A DNA stretch of 13,643 bases from DUAL01 sp036012565 (GTDB taxonomy: Bacteria > Bacteroidota > Bacteroidia > Flavobacteriales > BACL11), in contig DASCPP010000013.1 in the NCBI GenBank assembly GCA_036012565.1, positions 1-13,643 on the forward strand. The letters run 5' to 3'. Within the stretch, counting starts at the first letter, position 1; each line of letters starts with the position of its first letter. The translations under genes were made by a program, and so were the position numbers. A model generated the notes under the pieces. It worked only from the letters and a program-made list of their open reading frames with translations, was not told where the DNA came from and did not search any database. This document shows, in pieces, positions 1 to 7,054 of the stretch.

Positions 1-463
1 TTGGTGTAAGAGCAGCTACAGAATCTATTACAACTAAATCTACAGCTCCTGAGCTAATAAGATGATCTGCTATTTCAAGAGCTTGTTCTCCATTATCAGG
101 TTGTGATATATATAAATTATCAATATCAACCCCAAGTGCTGATGCATAAACAGCATCAAAAGCATGCTCAGCATCAATAAAAGCAGCCACTCCACCTTGT
201 TTTTGTGCTTCTGCAATTGCATGAATTGTAAGCGTGGTTTTTCCTGAAGACTCAGGTCCGTAAATTTCAACCACCCTTCCTCTTGGATAACCACCAACCC
301 CTAAGGCTAAATCTAGTCCAATTGAGCCAGAAGGAATTGCGTCAATCTTTTCTTCTACTTTATCACCTAACTTCATAACTACTCCTTTACCATATGATTT
401 CTCTAATTTGCCTAAAGTAATCTCAAGTGCTTTTAATTTTGCATCTTTTTCTTTATTCACCAT
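1..463 (-). CDS. recA: RecA recombinase, N-terminal 154 residues (cut by window edge)
   Basis: RecA is the cytoplasmic ATP-dependent strand-exchange protein of homologous recombination and, in many bacteria, the activator of the SOS response. Reading the minus strand from the ATG at 463, the protein has the N-terminal helix region, then the Walker A P-loop GPESSGKTT at residues 69-77, the segment FIDAEHAFD (about 95-103) holding the catalytic glutamate E99, and the Walker B segment DLVVIDSVAAL (about 142-152). These match E. coli RecA positions shifted by about three residues. The C-terminal half, with the DNA-binding loops, lies beyond position 1. The start is the first ATG in frame and gives a usual N-terminus. 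It follows nth after 59 bases; no convincing promoter or terminator is visible in that gap, so transcription from nth is possible. Identity is certain from the motifs. Confidence 0.97.
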   Translation of the reverse strand, partial: MVNKEKDAKLKALEITLGKLEKSYGKGVVMKLGDKVEEKIDAIPSGSIGLDLALGVGGYPRGRVVEIYGPESSGKTTLTIHAIAEAQKQGGVAAFIDAEHAFDAVYASALGVDIDNLYISQPDNGEQALEIADHLISSGAVDLVVIDSVAALTP

Positions 464-522
464 ATTTTCTGATTTTATACAAATTAGCAAAATATTACTA
501 CAATAAAAAAATATAAAGTCGG

Positions 523-1173
523 CTATTTTTCAACAGCCTTTTCTTTTTTGTAAAAATTACAAATAGTTGTAATTCCACATATAAAACAATCGGGTTTTCT
601 AGCCTTACACACATATCTACCATGTAATATCAACCAATGATGAGCTAAATTTAGTTTGTTCTTTGGGAAAAGTTTTAAAAGCTGTAACTCAGCTTGCAAA
701 GGGTTTTTTGCATTTAAAGTAAGTCCAATTCGTTCAGAAACCCGAAAAACATGTGTGTCTACAGGCATAGCAGGAATATCAAAATATACTGAACCAATTA
801 CATTTGCTGTTTTTCTACCAACACCTGGTAGTTTTTGTAAATCATTTAAATTGGGTGGAATCTTTCCATTAAAATCACTCATAAGTATTTTGGACATTCC
901 GGATAAGTAATTTGCTTTATTTCGTGGATAAGAACAGGATTTTATAAGCTCAAAAATTGCATCTACTGAAGATACAGACATTACCTCTGCATTTGGTATT
1001 TCTTCAAATAATTGTTTTGTGATAATATTAACTCTTTTATCAGTACATTGTGCTGAAAGAATAACTGCAACTGTAAGTTCAAATGCATTTTTGTAATCTA
1101 ATTCCGTTTTTGCCTCAGGCATATTTTTAGAAAAATAGGCCACAAACCTTTTTGTTCTTTCATTTTTATTCAT
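523..1173 (-). CDS. nth: Endonuclease III (DNA glycosylase/AP lyase)
   Basis: Base-excision repair enzyme that removes oxidised pyrimidines and cleaves the abasic site. The 216-residue protein is close to the family length (E. coli 211). Visible features are the helix-hairpin-helix with LPGVGRKTA at 115-123, in which K121 is the catalytic lysine, the VDTHV segment with catalytic D139, and a complete 4Fe-4S loop C189-X6-C196-X2-C199-X5-C205. The N-terminus MNKNERTK aligns with the E. coli start, so the first ATG at 1173 is preferred even though the predicted promoter leaves almost no leader. It lies downstream of a small unknown gene, from which a terminator separates it, and upstream of recA. 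With recA and uvrA it forms a repair-rich neighbourhood. No residue needed for catalysis is missing. Confidence 0.97.
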   Translation of the reverse strand: MNKNERTKRFVAYFSKNMPEAKTELDYKNAFELTVAVILSAQCTDKRVNIITKQLFEEIPNAEVMSVSSVDAIFELIKSCSYPRNKANYLSGMSKILMSDFNGKIPPNLNDLQKLPGVGRKTANVIGSVYFDIPAMPVDTHVFRVSERIGLTLNAKNPLQAELQLLKLFPKNKLNLAHHWLILHGRYVCKARKPDCFICGITTICNFYKKEKAVEK

Positions 1174-1177
1174 TCTT

Positions 1178-1208
1178 CAAATGTATTAAATAAAAAGAGC
1201 CAGACAAA
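1178..1208 (-). promoter_or_regulatory. Predicted promoter of nth (-33 and -7 elements)
   Basis: On the minus strand, TTTG at 1208-1205 is followed after 19 bases by TACATTTG at 1185-1178. This matches the Bacteroidota consensus TTTG-N19..21-TAnnTTTG. Transcription would begin near 1173, at or next to the nth start codon, so the mRNA may be leaderless or nearly so. The -33 element falls in the loop of the preceding terminator hairpin. Confidence 0.55.
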
Positions 1209-1224
1209 TTGCCTGACTCTTTTT
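1192..1224 (-). terminator. Intrinsic terminator of the small gene at 1240-1449
   Basis: A 14-bp stem (1192-1205 with 1211-1224) closes a 5-base loop. The core includes GAG-CAG type pairs followed by a run of U on the minus-strand transcript. Two positions that mismatch as plus-strand RNA (C-A, A-C) become G-U wobbles in minus-strand RNA, which shows that the minus orientation is the functional one. The hairpin begins 16 bases past the stop codon of the small gene. Confidence 0.75.
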
Positions 1225-1239
1225 GCTGACCAAAACCAC

Positions 1240-1449
1240 TTAATTCAGCATTAATAGAACCTTATCTATTGATTTGGTTTTATAGCATCTAACCGATTTA
1301 GCATACGCAATTATATTGCTGATCGTTTCCTTCTTAGGACTTTGCTTTTTGCCGGTTATTGAATAAATTTTAGTGTTACTAACCTGAATTAGTCCTCCAT
1401 TTTCGACTAATTGGTCTAACACTTTTAAAAGAGTAAAGTTGTTTTTCAT
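1240..1449 (-). CDS. Small basic protein of unknown function (69 aa)
   Basis: I do not recognise this gene. The 69-residue product has no signal peptide or membrane segment. It is clearly basic (about twelve lysines plus one arginine against four acidic residues), and it begins with an amphipathic stretch, FTLLKVLDQLVENGG, that looks helical. A real gene is supported by a clean ATG start, a dedicated rho-independent terminator just after the stop, and a position 73 bases downstream of the sigma-factor gene in the same orientation, so the two may share a transcript. I see no good promoter of its own; a weak TACTTTAT lies at 1461-1454. A small nucleic-acid-binding role would fit the charge, but this is only a guess. 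Confidence 0.7.
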   Translation of the reverse strand: MKNNFTLLKVLDQLVENGGLIQVSNTKIYSITGKKQSPKKETISNIIAYAKSVRCYKTKSIDKVLLMLN

Positions 1450-1522
1450 ATAAATAAAGTATTGGTTTCATACCCTTTACTAACGAAAAACAGCTTTTAT
1501 TATTTTATAGTATTTGCTTTTT

Positions 1523-2110
1523 TTAGCTTATTTGCAAATCTACTTGATGCGAATCAATAAGTTTTCGCAAATTAATAAGTGCATAACGCATTCTTCCAAG
1601 AGCCGTATTAATGCTTACTCCTGTACTTTCTGAAATTTCTTTAAAGCTCAACTCTGCATAATAACGCATTTTCAAAACTTCCTTCTGATCCTCCGGTAAA
1701 TGCTCAATTAGTTTTCTTAAATCTTTATGAATTTGGTTGTTTACTAAATTATCTTCTATATTTTTTTCGCCATCTTGCAGAATATCAAAAATATCAAAGT
1801 CATCCGTTGGTGCAATAGCTCGCATTTTTTTACTTTTACGGAAATAATCAATTACTAAGTTGTTAGCAATACGCATTACCCAAGGCAGGAACTTGCCCTC
1901 TTCATTATATTTTCCTTTTTGCAGGGAATTAATTACTCTAATAAAAGTATCCTGGAAAATATCTTCTGCAAGATCTCTATTTCTGATTTTAGATAATATA
2001 AAAGCATAAATCTTATTATTGTGCTTTTGTATTAGGGCTTCAAAACTTTTGGAATCTCCTTTTAGGTAAAGGGCAACTAATTCACTATCGGACAGATTAA
2101 TCAATAACAT
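1523..2110 (-). CDS. ECF-type RNA polymerase sigma factor
   Basis: An alternative sigma factor that directs RNA polymerase to a set of promoters. The 195-residue protein has region 2 at about 24-92, with the typical core-binding and -10 recognition segment RDLAEDIFQDTFIRV (45-59) and WVMRIANNLVIDYFR (77-91). A short linker follows, then region 4 at about 130-183, with a helix-turn-helix around LSFKEISESTGVSINT (154-169). Regions 1.1 and 3 are absent, which defines the ECF class. No anti-sigma factor is encoded beside it, and the next gene downstream is too short and not membrane-bound. The start is the first ATG, preceded by a long AT-rich leader that contains a perfect 9-bp inverted repeat ending three bases before the ATG. 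Its promoter overlaps that of divergent uvrA. The target regulon cannot be told from sequence. Confidence 0.93.
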   Translation of the reverse strand: MLLINLSDSELVALYLKGDSKSFEALIQKHNNKIYAFILSKIRNRDLAEDIFQDTFIRVINSLQKGKYNEEGKFLPWVMRIANNLVIDYFRKSKKMRAIAPTDDFDIFDILQDGEKNIEDNLVNNQIHKDLRKLIEHLPEDQKEVLKMRYYAELSFKEISESTGVSINTALGRMRYALINLRKLIDSHQVDLQIS

Positions 2111-2112
2111 AT

Positions 2113-2147
2113 CTACTTTATTTTGGTTAATAAATTTTATAAAGTAG
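2113..2147 (-). repeat. Perfect 9-bp inverted repeat before the sigma-factor start
   Basis: CTACTTTAT at 2113-2121 is repeated inverted as ATAAAGTAG at 2139-2147, with a 17-base spacer. It lies in the predicted 5' leader of the sigma-factor gene and ends three bases before its ATG. As RNA it could fold over the ribosome entry region; as DNA it could be an operator. It lacks a GC core and U-tract, so it is not a terminator. Confidence 0.6.
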
Positions 2148-2197
2148 TTATGCTTCTATAATCTTGTTTTTAGTTAAAATTGGTTTGAATTAAAGTT

Positions 2198-2229
2198 CAA
2201 ATATAGTACAACTTTTTGAAATATACAAA
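2198..2229 (-). promoter_or_regulatory. Predicted promoter of the sigma-factor gene
   Basis: Minus-strand TTTG at 2229-2226 is followed after 20 bases by TATATTTG at 2205-2198, a full match to the Bacteroidota consensus. The predicted transcription start near 2192 gives a leader of about 80 bases. It overlaps the divergent uvrA promoter between 2215 and 2229. Confidence 0.6.
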
Positions 2230-2247
2230 GCTTATTGTCTAAATTTG
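2215..2247 (+). promoter_or_regulatory. Predicted promoter of uvrA; decides its start codon
   Basis: TTTG at 2215-2218 and TAAATTTG at 2240-2247 are separated by 21 bases, a full match to the Bacteroidota consensus. Transcription would begin near 2253. The in-frame TTG at 2235 lies upstream of that point, so the ATG at 2268 must be the real uvrA start. Confidence 0.6.
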
Positions 2248-2267
2248 CCAATTCCGTAAAAATCAGA

Positions 2268-5048
2268 ATGACAAAAGTAGAAGAAAATACACAAAAAGAC
2301 ATCATTATTAAGGGCGCAAAGTTGCATAACTTAAAAAACATTTCGCTTAGTATTCCAAAAAATAAAATGGTGGTGATTTCTGGGGTTTCTGGTTCTGGAA
2401 AATCTACTTTGGCTTTCGACACCCTTTTTGCTGAGGGACAAAGAAGATATATTGAAAGTTTATCTTCTTATGCCAGACAGTTTTTAGGGAAACTCCAAAA
2501 ACCAGATGTAGATGAAATAAAAGGAATTTGCCCAGCCATCGCAATTGAACAGAAAGTAATTTCGAAAAATCCAAGATCTACAGTTGGAACTACTACTGAA
2601 ATTAATGATTATTTACGCCTTTTATTTGCTCGGATTGGTAAAACAATCTCCCCTATTTCAGGGAAACTGGTATGTAAAGATAGTGTAAGTGATATATGTG
2701 ACCTCATCCTTAATTTCCCTAAAAATACCAAATGTATTATTCTGGCAAACTATAAAAGTAGCAGAAATGGAAATGAGATTCTTTCCGTATTGCAACAACA
2801 GGGGTTTTCAAGGGTTCGGATAAATGGAAAAATAAGTAAAATCCAACAATTAATTGAGCAAAAATTCAAAGTAAAACAGGAAGATGTTTTTATTGTAGTT
2901 GATAGAATAATAACCGATAATAATGACGATAATAAAAATAGAATTTCAGATTCTATTCAAACTGCATTTTATGAAGGGAATGGAGATTGTAGAATAGAAA
3001 TAGAGGGGAAAGATTATACTTTTTCTAACCAATTTGAGATGGATGGAATAGAGTTTGAAAAACCATCTATTCATTTATTTTCTTTCAATAACCCTTATGG
3101 TGCTTGCTCCCAATGTGAAGGGTTTGGAAGTATGTTAGGTGTGGATAAAAATAAGGTAGTGCCAAACAAGACACTTTCGGTTTATCAGGGGGCGATAAGT
3201 TGCTGGAAAGGAGAGAAATTGGGAAAATGGAAAGATAGATTTATATTAAAATCAAGTGATTTTGATTTTCCCATACACAGAGCTTATAATGAGTTGAAAA
3301 AGGAAGAATTAGATATTTTGTGGAATGGGAGAGAGAAATGCAAAGGAATAAATCAGTTTTTTGCAAAATTGGAAAGCGACAAATACAAGATACAAAACAG
3401 AGTAATAGTTGCAAGATATAGAGGAAAAACCAAATGCACAGCATGTAATGGTTCACGACTAAGAAAACAAGCGCATTATGTGAAAATTAACAAGAAATCA
3501 ATTAATGATATTATAAGCATGAATATTGAGCAAGCAATAAAGTTCTTTAATCAGCTAAAACTAAACAATCATGACAAAGAAATTACCGATAGATTAGTTA
3601 TTGAAATAAAGAATCGTTTGGCATATCTTTACAATGTTGGACTTTCTTACCTTACCCTTTCTCGCCCCTCAAATACTCTTTCTGGTGGGGAATCCCAACG
3701 CATCAATTTAGCCACTTCATTGGGAAGTAGTTTGGTGGGCTCTATGTATATTTTGGATGAGCCAAGCATTGGCTTACATCCTAACGACACGCAAAAATTA
3801 ATTACAGTCTTACATCAATTAAGGGATATAAACAATACTGTAATTGTGGTGGAGCATGATGAGGAAGTTATGGGTAGTGCCGACCAAATAATTGACCTTG
3901 GACCGAATGCTGGAAGAAATGGTGGAGAATTGGTTTATCAAGGAAAGTTAAAAGATATTGCAAAAAGTAAAAATAGTTTGACCGCAAAATATTTGAGTGG
4001 GAAACTTCAAATTCCTCTGCCTGAGAACAGAAGAATATTGAATAATAAAATTCGAATGGAAGGAATACGGCAAAACAATTTACAAAATGTGAATGTTGAT
4101 TTTCCATTAAATGGACTCACTTTAATTACAGGGGTTAGTGGCTCAGGAAAAACTTCCCTAATAAAGCAAGTGCTATATCCTGCCATCTCTAATCATTTAG
4201 GAATTTTTGGCAAGAAATTGGGGAGTTTTGATAAAATTTCTGTGGATACGGAAAGTTTGAAAGAAATTGAGTTTATCGACCAAAATCCCATTGGAAAATC
4301 TTCTCGTTCTAATCCGGTAACTTATATAAAAGCATTTGATGATATTCGGAATTTGTTTGCAAACCAGCCACTGGCAAAAAGCAGGAATTACAAAAGTGGA
4401 TTCTTTTCTTTTAATGTAGATGGTGGAAGATGTGAACATTGCCATGGAGAGGGAGAAATAACAGTTGAAATGCAATTTATGGCGGATGTGCATCTGCTTT
4501 GTGAGGATTGTAAAGGAGAAAGGTATAAAGATAAAATTTTGGAAATAAAATTCCATGATAAAAATATAGCAGACATTTTGAAACTTACGATTGAAGAAGC
4601 CATTGATTTTTTTACTGAGAATAAAGCAGATAGAATCGCTTTAAAATTAATCCCATTACAGCAAGTTGGTTTGGATTATGTGGCTTTGGGACAATCCTCC
4701 AACACCCTAAGTGGCGGTGAAGCGCAAAGGATAAAACTCGCCTCTTTCTTAGGGAAAGGAAACACCCCAGAAAAAGTACTTTTTATTTTTGATGAGCCAA
4801 CCACTGGCTTGCATTTCCATGATATAAACAAACTACTTAACTCCTTTTATGCACTTATTGAAAAAGGACACTCCATTATTTGCATTGAGCATAATATGGA
4901 TGTTATAAAATGTGCCGATTGGGTAATTGACCTTGGCCCAGAAGGTGGTGATAAAGGCGGAAAAGTTGTTTTTGAAGGCACTCCTGAAATGCTAATAAAA
5001 AATAAGAAATCGCTTACAGCAAAGTTTTTGAAAAAGAAACTAATTTAA
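2268..5048 (+). CDS. uvrA: UvrABC system protein A (excinuclease damage sensor)
   Basis: ATP-binding damage-recognition subunit of nucleotide excision repair, which loads UvrB onto lesions. With the ATG at 2268 the protein has 926 residues, a normal family length. The first ABC half has Walker A GVSGSGKS at 39-46, a zinc module with C280-X2-C283 and C390-X2-C393, the signature LSGGESQR at about 471-478, and a Walker B ending DEPSIGLH. The second half has Walker A GVSGSGKT from about 622, a zinc finger C722-X2-C725 with C745-X2-C748, the signature LSGGEAQR at about 814-821, and DEPTTGLH. All nucleotide and zinc motifs are intact. A TTG eleven codons further upstream is rejected because it precedes the predicted promoter start. 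It is the only plus-strand gene here and diverges from the sigma-factor gene. No terminator is visible after the stop. Some Bacteroidota carry a second UvrA paralogue, so this could be either copy. Confidence 0.97.
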   Translation: MTKVEENTQKDIIIKGAKLHNLKNISLSIPKNKMVVISGVSGSGKSTLAFDTLFAEGQRRYIESLSSYARQFLGKLQKPDVDEIKGICPAIAIEQKVISKNPRSTVGTTTEINDYLRLLFARIGKTISPISGKLVCKDSVSDICDLILNFPKNTKCIILANYKSSRNGNEILSVLQQQGFSRVRINGKISKIQQLIEQKFKVKQEDVFIVVDRIITDNNDDNKNRISDSIQTAFYEGNGDCRIEIEGKDYTFSNQFEMDGIEFEKPSIHLFSFNNPYGACSQCEGFGSMLGVDKNKVVPNKTLSVYQGAISCWKGEKLGKWKDRFILKSSDFDFPIHRAYNELKKEELDILWNGREKCKGINQFFAKLESDKYKIQNRVIVARYRGKTKCTACNGSRLRKQAHYVKINKKSINDIISMNIEQAIKFFNQLKLNNHDKEITDRLVIEIKNRLAYLYNVGLSYLTLSRPSNTLSGGESQRINLATSLGSSLVGSMYILDEPSIGLHPNDTQKLITVLHQLRDINNTVIVVEHDEEVMGSADQIIDLGPNAGRNGGELVYQGKLKDIAKSKNSLTAKYLSGKLQIPLPENRRILNNKIRMEGIRQNNLQNVNVDFPLNGLTLITGVSGSGKTSLIKQVLYPAISNHLGIFGKKLGSFDKISVDTESLKEIEFIDQNPIGKSSRSNPVTYIKAFDDIRNLFANQPLAKSRNYKSGFFSFNVDGGRCEHCHGEGEITVEMQFMADVHLLCEDCKGERYKDKILEIKFHDKNIADILKLTIEEAIDFFTENKADRIALKLIPLQQVGLDYVALGQSSNTLSGGEAQRIKLASFLGKGNTPEKVLFIFDEPTTGLHFHDINKLLNSFYALIEKGHSIICIEHNMDVIKCADWVIDLGPEGGDKGGKVVFEGTPEMLIKNKKSLTAKFLKKKLI

Positions 5049-5099
5049 TGATGTGTTGAGGTACTAATTCCAATATAGGTAAGTGAGTTTAATTTTGTT

Positions 5100-5267
5100 C
5101 TATATTTTATGTTTCTTATGCGTTTCAAAAGAATACAGTCTTGAATTATTGTTATCTGCCGCAACCAGCATTACCTCAAAACTTCCTGAGGAAGTAAACT
5201 CATGTGTAGAATTTTCCAAAAAACTAAAAGTAGAGTCGTCAAAATCTCAGATAGTGAAAGAAGGCAT
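5100..5267 (-). pseudogene. Decayed PKD-domain fragment of a surface protein
   Basis: The 272-base gap between the convergent ends of uvrA and the SprB-repeat gene holds no intact gene. On the minus strand one frame reads DFDDSTFSFLENSTHEF and continues with TSSGSFEVMLVAADNNN, ending at a TAG at 5102-5100. This follows the second half of a PKD domain (WDFGDG ... P.H.Y...G.Y.V.L.A), which is common in Bacteroidota surface proteins. The codon before DFDD, where the family has tryptophan, is TGA at 5249-5247, as if TGG had mutated. No start codon or sorting domain is attached, and the sequence upstream of the TGA is not recognisable. I infer a relic of a deleted adhesin gene. Plus-strand reading frames over the same stretch look like chance. 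Confidence 0.42.
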
Positions 5268-5320
5268 GCAGATCTTACATTTTTTAAAAATGATCTTGAC
5301 AACCTTATCCAGTTTTATAA

Positions 5321-6994
5321 TTATCGGATAATAGTAACTGTTCCTCTTATAGGATCGTGCCCATTCCCTAAATTAATAATGTAGAAATACGTTCCGTCTG
5401 GAACGGCTCTCCCCTTGTTGTTGGTTCCATCCCAAGGGGTGTCATACCCAACTGATTCATACACCTTTTTACCAAATCTTCCATAAATAGTGATAGTAGA
5501 TTCTTTATATAGGAAAGCATTTTCTAACTCCCATACATTATTTGTACCGCTATTATTTGGTGTAAATACATTTGGAATACAATCTGGGCCTAATGCAGAA
5601 ATATTAATAGAAGTATCGAGTTGGCAGCCATTATTGTCGAAAACACTAACATAATATTTCCCAGGATGAAGATTATCTTTTATTCTATCAATAGTATCAC
5701 CAGTAGACCAAAGAAATGAATAATTAGGTGTTCCTCCGTCCGGATTTACAATAATTATAATACCCTCAAGAGGAATATCATATTCACAATCCACTATTGC
5801 ATCATCATGATTAAGTATAACAGTAATAGGATCTATTGTAAATCCTTCAGTATAGGGACATGCAAAAGGTCCACCATTTGCAGTTACGGTAACGGAATGC
5901 GTTCCATCACATAAACTATCGGCATGAGGGGTTATTTGTCCGTTTGACCAAAGATAAGAAAAAGGTTCCATTCCCCAACTTGTATCAATTACGGTTGAAG
6001 TTGAAGCATTTACCAACTGATTAATATTATAAAAAACATCCACCGAAAATGTATCTTCACAATTCAAACTATCGGTAACTGTAATGGGATAGTTTCCTTC
6101 ACATAACCCTTGTATGGAATCTCCAGTCATGGAAATGCTAGTCCAATTAATAGTAAAAGGGGGGTTGGAACCACTAACTGAAATGGATGACCACAGAGAT
6201 AAATAATCATAAAATCCACTAGATGAAACAGTATTTGGCATTTGGGTGAGCGTATAAGTTGCTGTAGTTGTAAGTCCACAAGCATCAGTAATTAAGACAG
6301 TATAACTTCCATATCCTAATCCAGAAATATCCTCAGTTGTTGTTCCAATACTATCACTCCAAAGATAGGTATAAGGCATAAAACCTCCACTAACTGTTAT
6401 ATCAATTGCCCCATCATTATTAGCACAAGAGGGTTGTGTTGAATTAAAGTTATCAATATTTAATGTAGAAATGTAGGGAGCTAATACAATTCCTAATGAA
6501 TCTTTTATCCCACAAGAATCTGTAACGATTACCCAATAAGTTCCTGCAAAAAGTCCAGATACAGAAGTTCCTACTACACCTGTGCTCCATTGGTACTGAT
6601 AAGGTAAAGTACCGCCAGTAACCACAACGTCAATAAGGCCATCATTTCCTAAGCATGTTGGGTTTGTAGCATTAGTATCTACAACTAATGGGTCAGGGCT
6701 GAAAATAAGAACACTTGCAGAATCCTCACATCCTACATCATCTCTTACTAAAATTTGATGTGTACCACCACCTAAAATTGTTTGATTTATAGTGTCTCCA
6801 TTATCCCACAAAATAGTATAATTTCCACTAGCGGTAACGCCTCCTGAAATGTTAGCGGTAATGGCTGTTAGTTCTCCATAGCAAGAAAGGGATGCCGTGT
6901 AATTAGTAAAAAAAATAATTAAGGAATCTATACATTGCCCATTCGAACTTATAGAGAAACACATTATGAGAAATAAGTAAACTATCTTTTTCAT
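5321..6994 (-). CDS. Secreted SprB-repeat protein with CHU_C (T9SS type B) sorting domain
   Basis: An exported, probably cell-surface or released, protein of 557 residues. A signal peptide covers about 1-20 (MKKIVYLFLI, then a hydrophobic core ending NGQ). Six SprB-like repeats follow at roughly 36-98, 111-176, 186-250, 256-320, 336-385 and 400-466; they share the pattern NPTC..NDG.I.V.V.GG..PY.Y.WS and G.Y.V.VTD..GC. The end, about 472-557, is a gliding-motility-associated CHU_C domain, with PNVFTPNNSGTNN, YGRFGKKVYE, WDGTNNKG, VPDGTYFYII and a final GTVTIIR. Such domains direct secretion by the type IX system. SprB-repeat proteins include gliding adhesins, but adhesion here is an inference. 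The ATG at 6994 is chosen over an upstream TTG at 7021 because it opens the signal peptide and because the TTG overlaps the predicted -7 element. It probably has its own promoter. Confidence 0.9.
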   Translation of the reverse strand: MKKIVYLFLIMCFSISSNGQCIDSLIIFFTNYTASLSCYGELTAITANISGGVTASGNYTILWDNGDTINQTILGGGTHQILVRDDVGCEDSASVLIFSPDPLVVDTNATNPTCLGNDGLIDVVVTGGTLPYQYQWSTGVVGTSVSGLFAGTYWVIVTDSCGIKDSLGIVLAPYISTLNIDNFNSTQPSCANNDGAIDITVSGGFMPYTYLWSDSIGTTTEDISGLGYGSYTVLITDACGLTTTATYTLTQMPNTVSSSGFYDYLSLWSSISVSGSNPPFTINWTSISMTGDSIQGLCEGNYPITVTDSLNCEDTFSVDVFYNINQLVNASTSTVIDTSWGMEPFSYLWSNGQITPHADSLCDGTHSVTVTANGGPFACPYTEGFTIDPITVILNHDDAIVDCEYDIPLEGIIIIVNPDGGTPNYSFLWSTGDTIDRIKDNLHPGKYYVSVFDNNGCQLDTSINISALGPDCIPNVFTPNNSGTNNVWELENAFLYKESTITIYGRFGKKVYESVGYDTPWDGTNNKGRAVPDGTYFYIINLGNGHDPIRGTVTIIR

Positions 6995-7018
6995 CTGAAT
7001 TTTTAATATAAAACTTTG

Positions 7019-7048
7019 CAAATATATCTTTTTTTAAGCAACATAAAA
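7019..7048 (-). promoter_or_regulatory. Probable promoter of the SprB-repeat gene
   Basis: Minus-strand TATATTTG at 7026-7019 is a perfect -7 element. The -33 position has only a weak TTTT(ATG) at 7048-7045, 18 bases upstream. Transcription would begin near 7013 and give a leader of about 19 bases before the ATG at 6994, which supports that start over the TTG at 7021. Confidence 0.42.
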
Positions 7049-7054
7049 TAGATT

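Noticed and set aside
464..522. Possible recA promoter in the gap between nth and recA
   Set aside because: TATTTTG and TAATTTG occur on the minus strand but each is one base short of TAnnTTTG, and the only -33 candidates are TTTA or are wrongly spaced; too weak to annotate.
2235..2267. Extended uvrA start at TTG 2235
   Set aside because: It lies within the spacer and ahead of the -7 element of a full-consensus promoter, so it would not be transcribed from there; the ATG at 2268 gives the usual UvrA N-terminus.
5281..5297. AT palindrome CATTTTT-T-AAAAATG after the SprB-repeat gene, considered as a terminator
   Set aside because: It has no GC core, no real loop and no U-tract in a suitable place.
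5083..5384. Plus-strand reading frames of 82 and 60 codons in the gap after uvrA
   Set aside because: They begin at a GTG or at an internal ATG, have no promoter match and no family-like sequence, and they overlap the minus-strand PKD relic and the 3' end of the SprB-repeat gene, where the minus strand makes clear sense.
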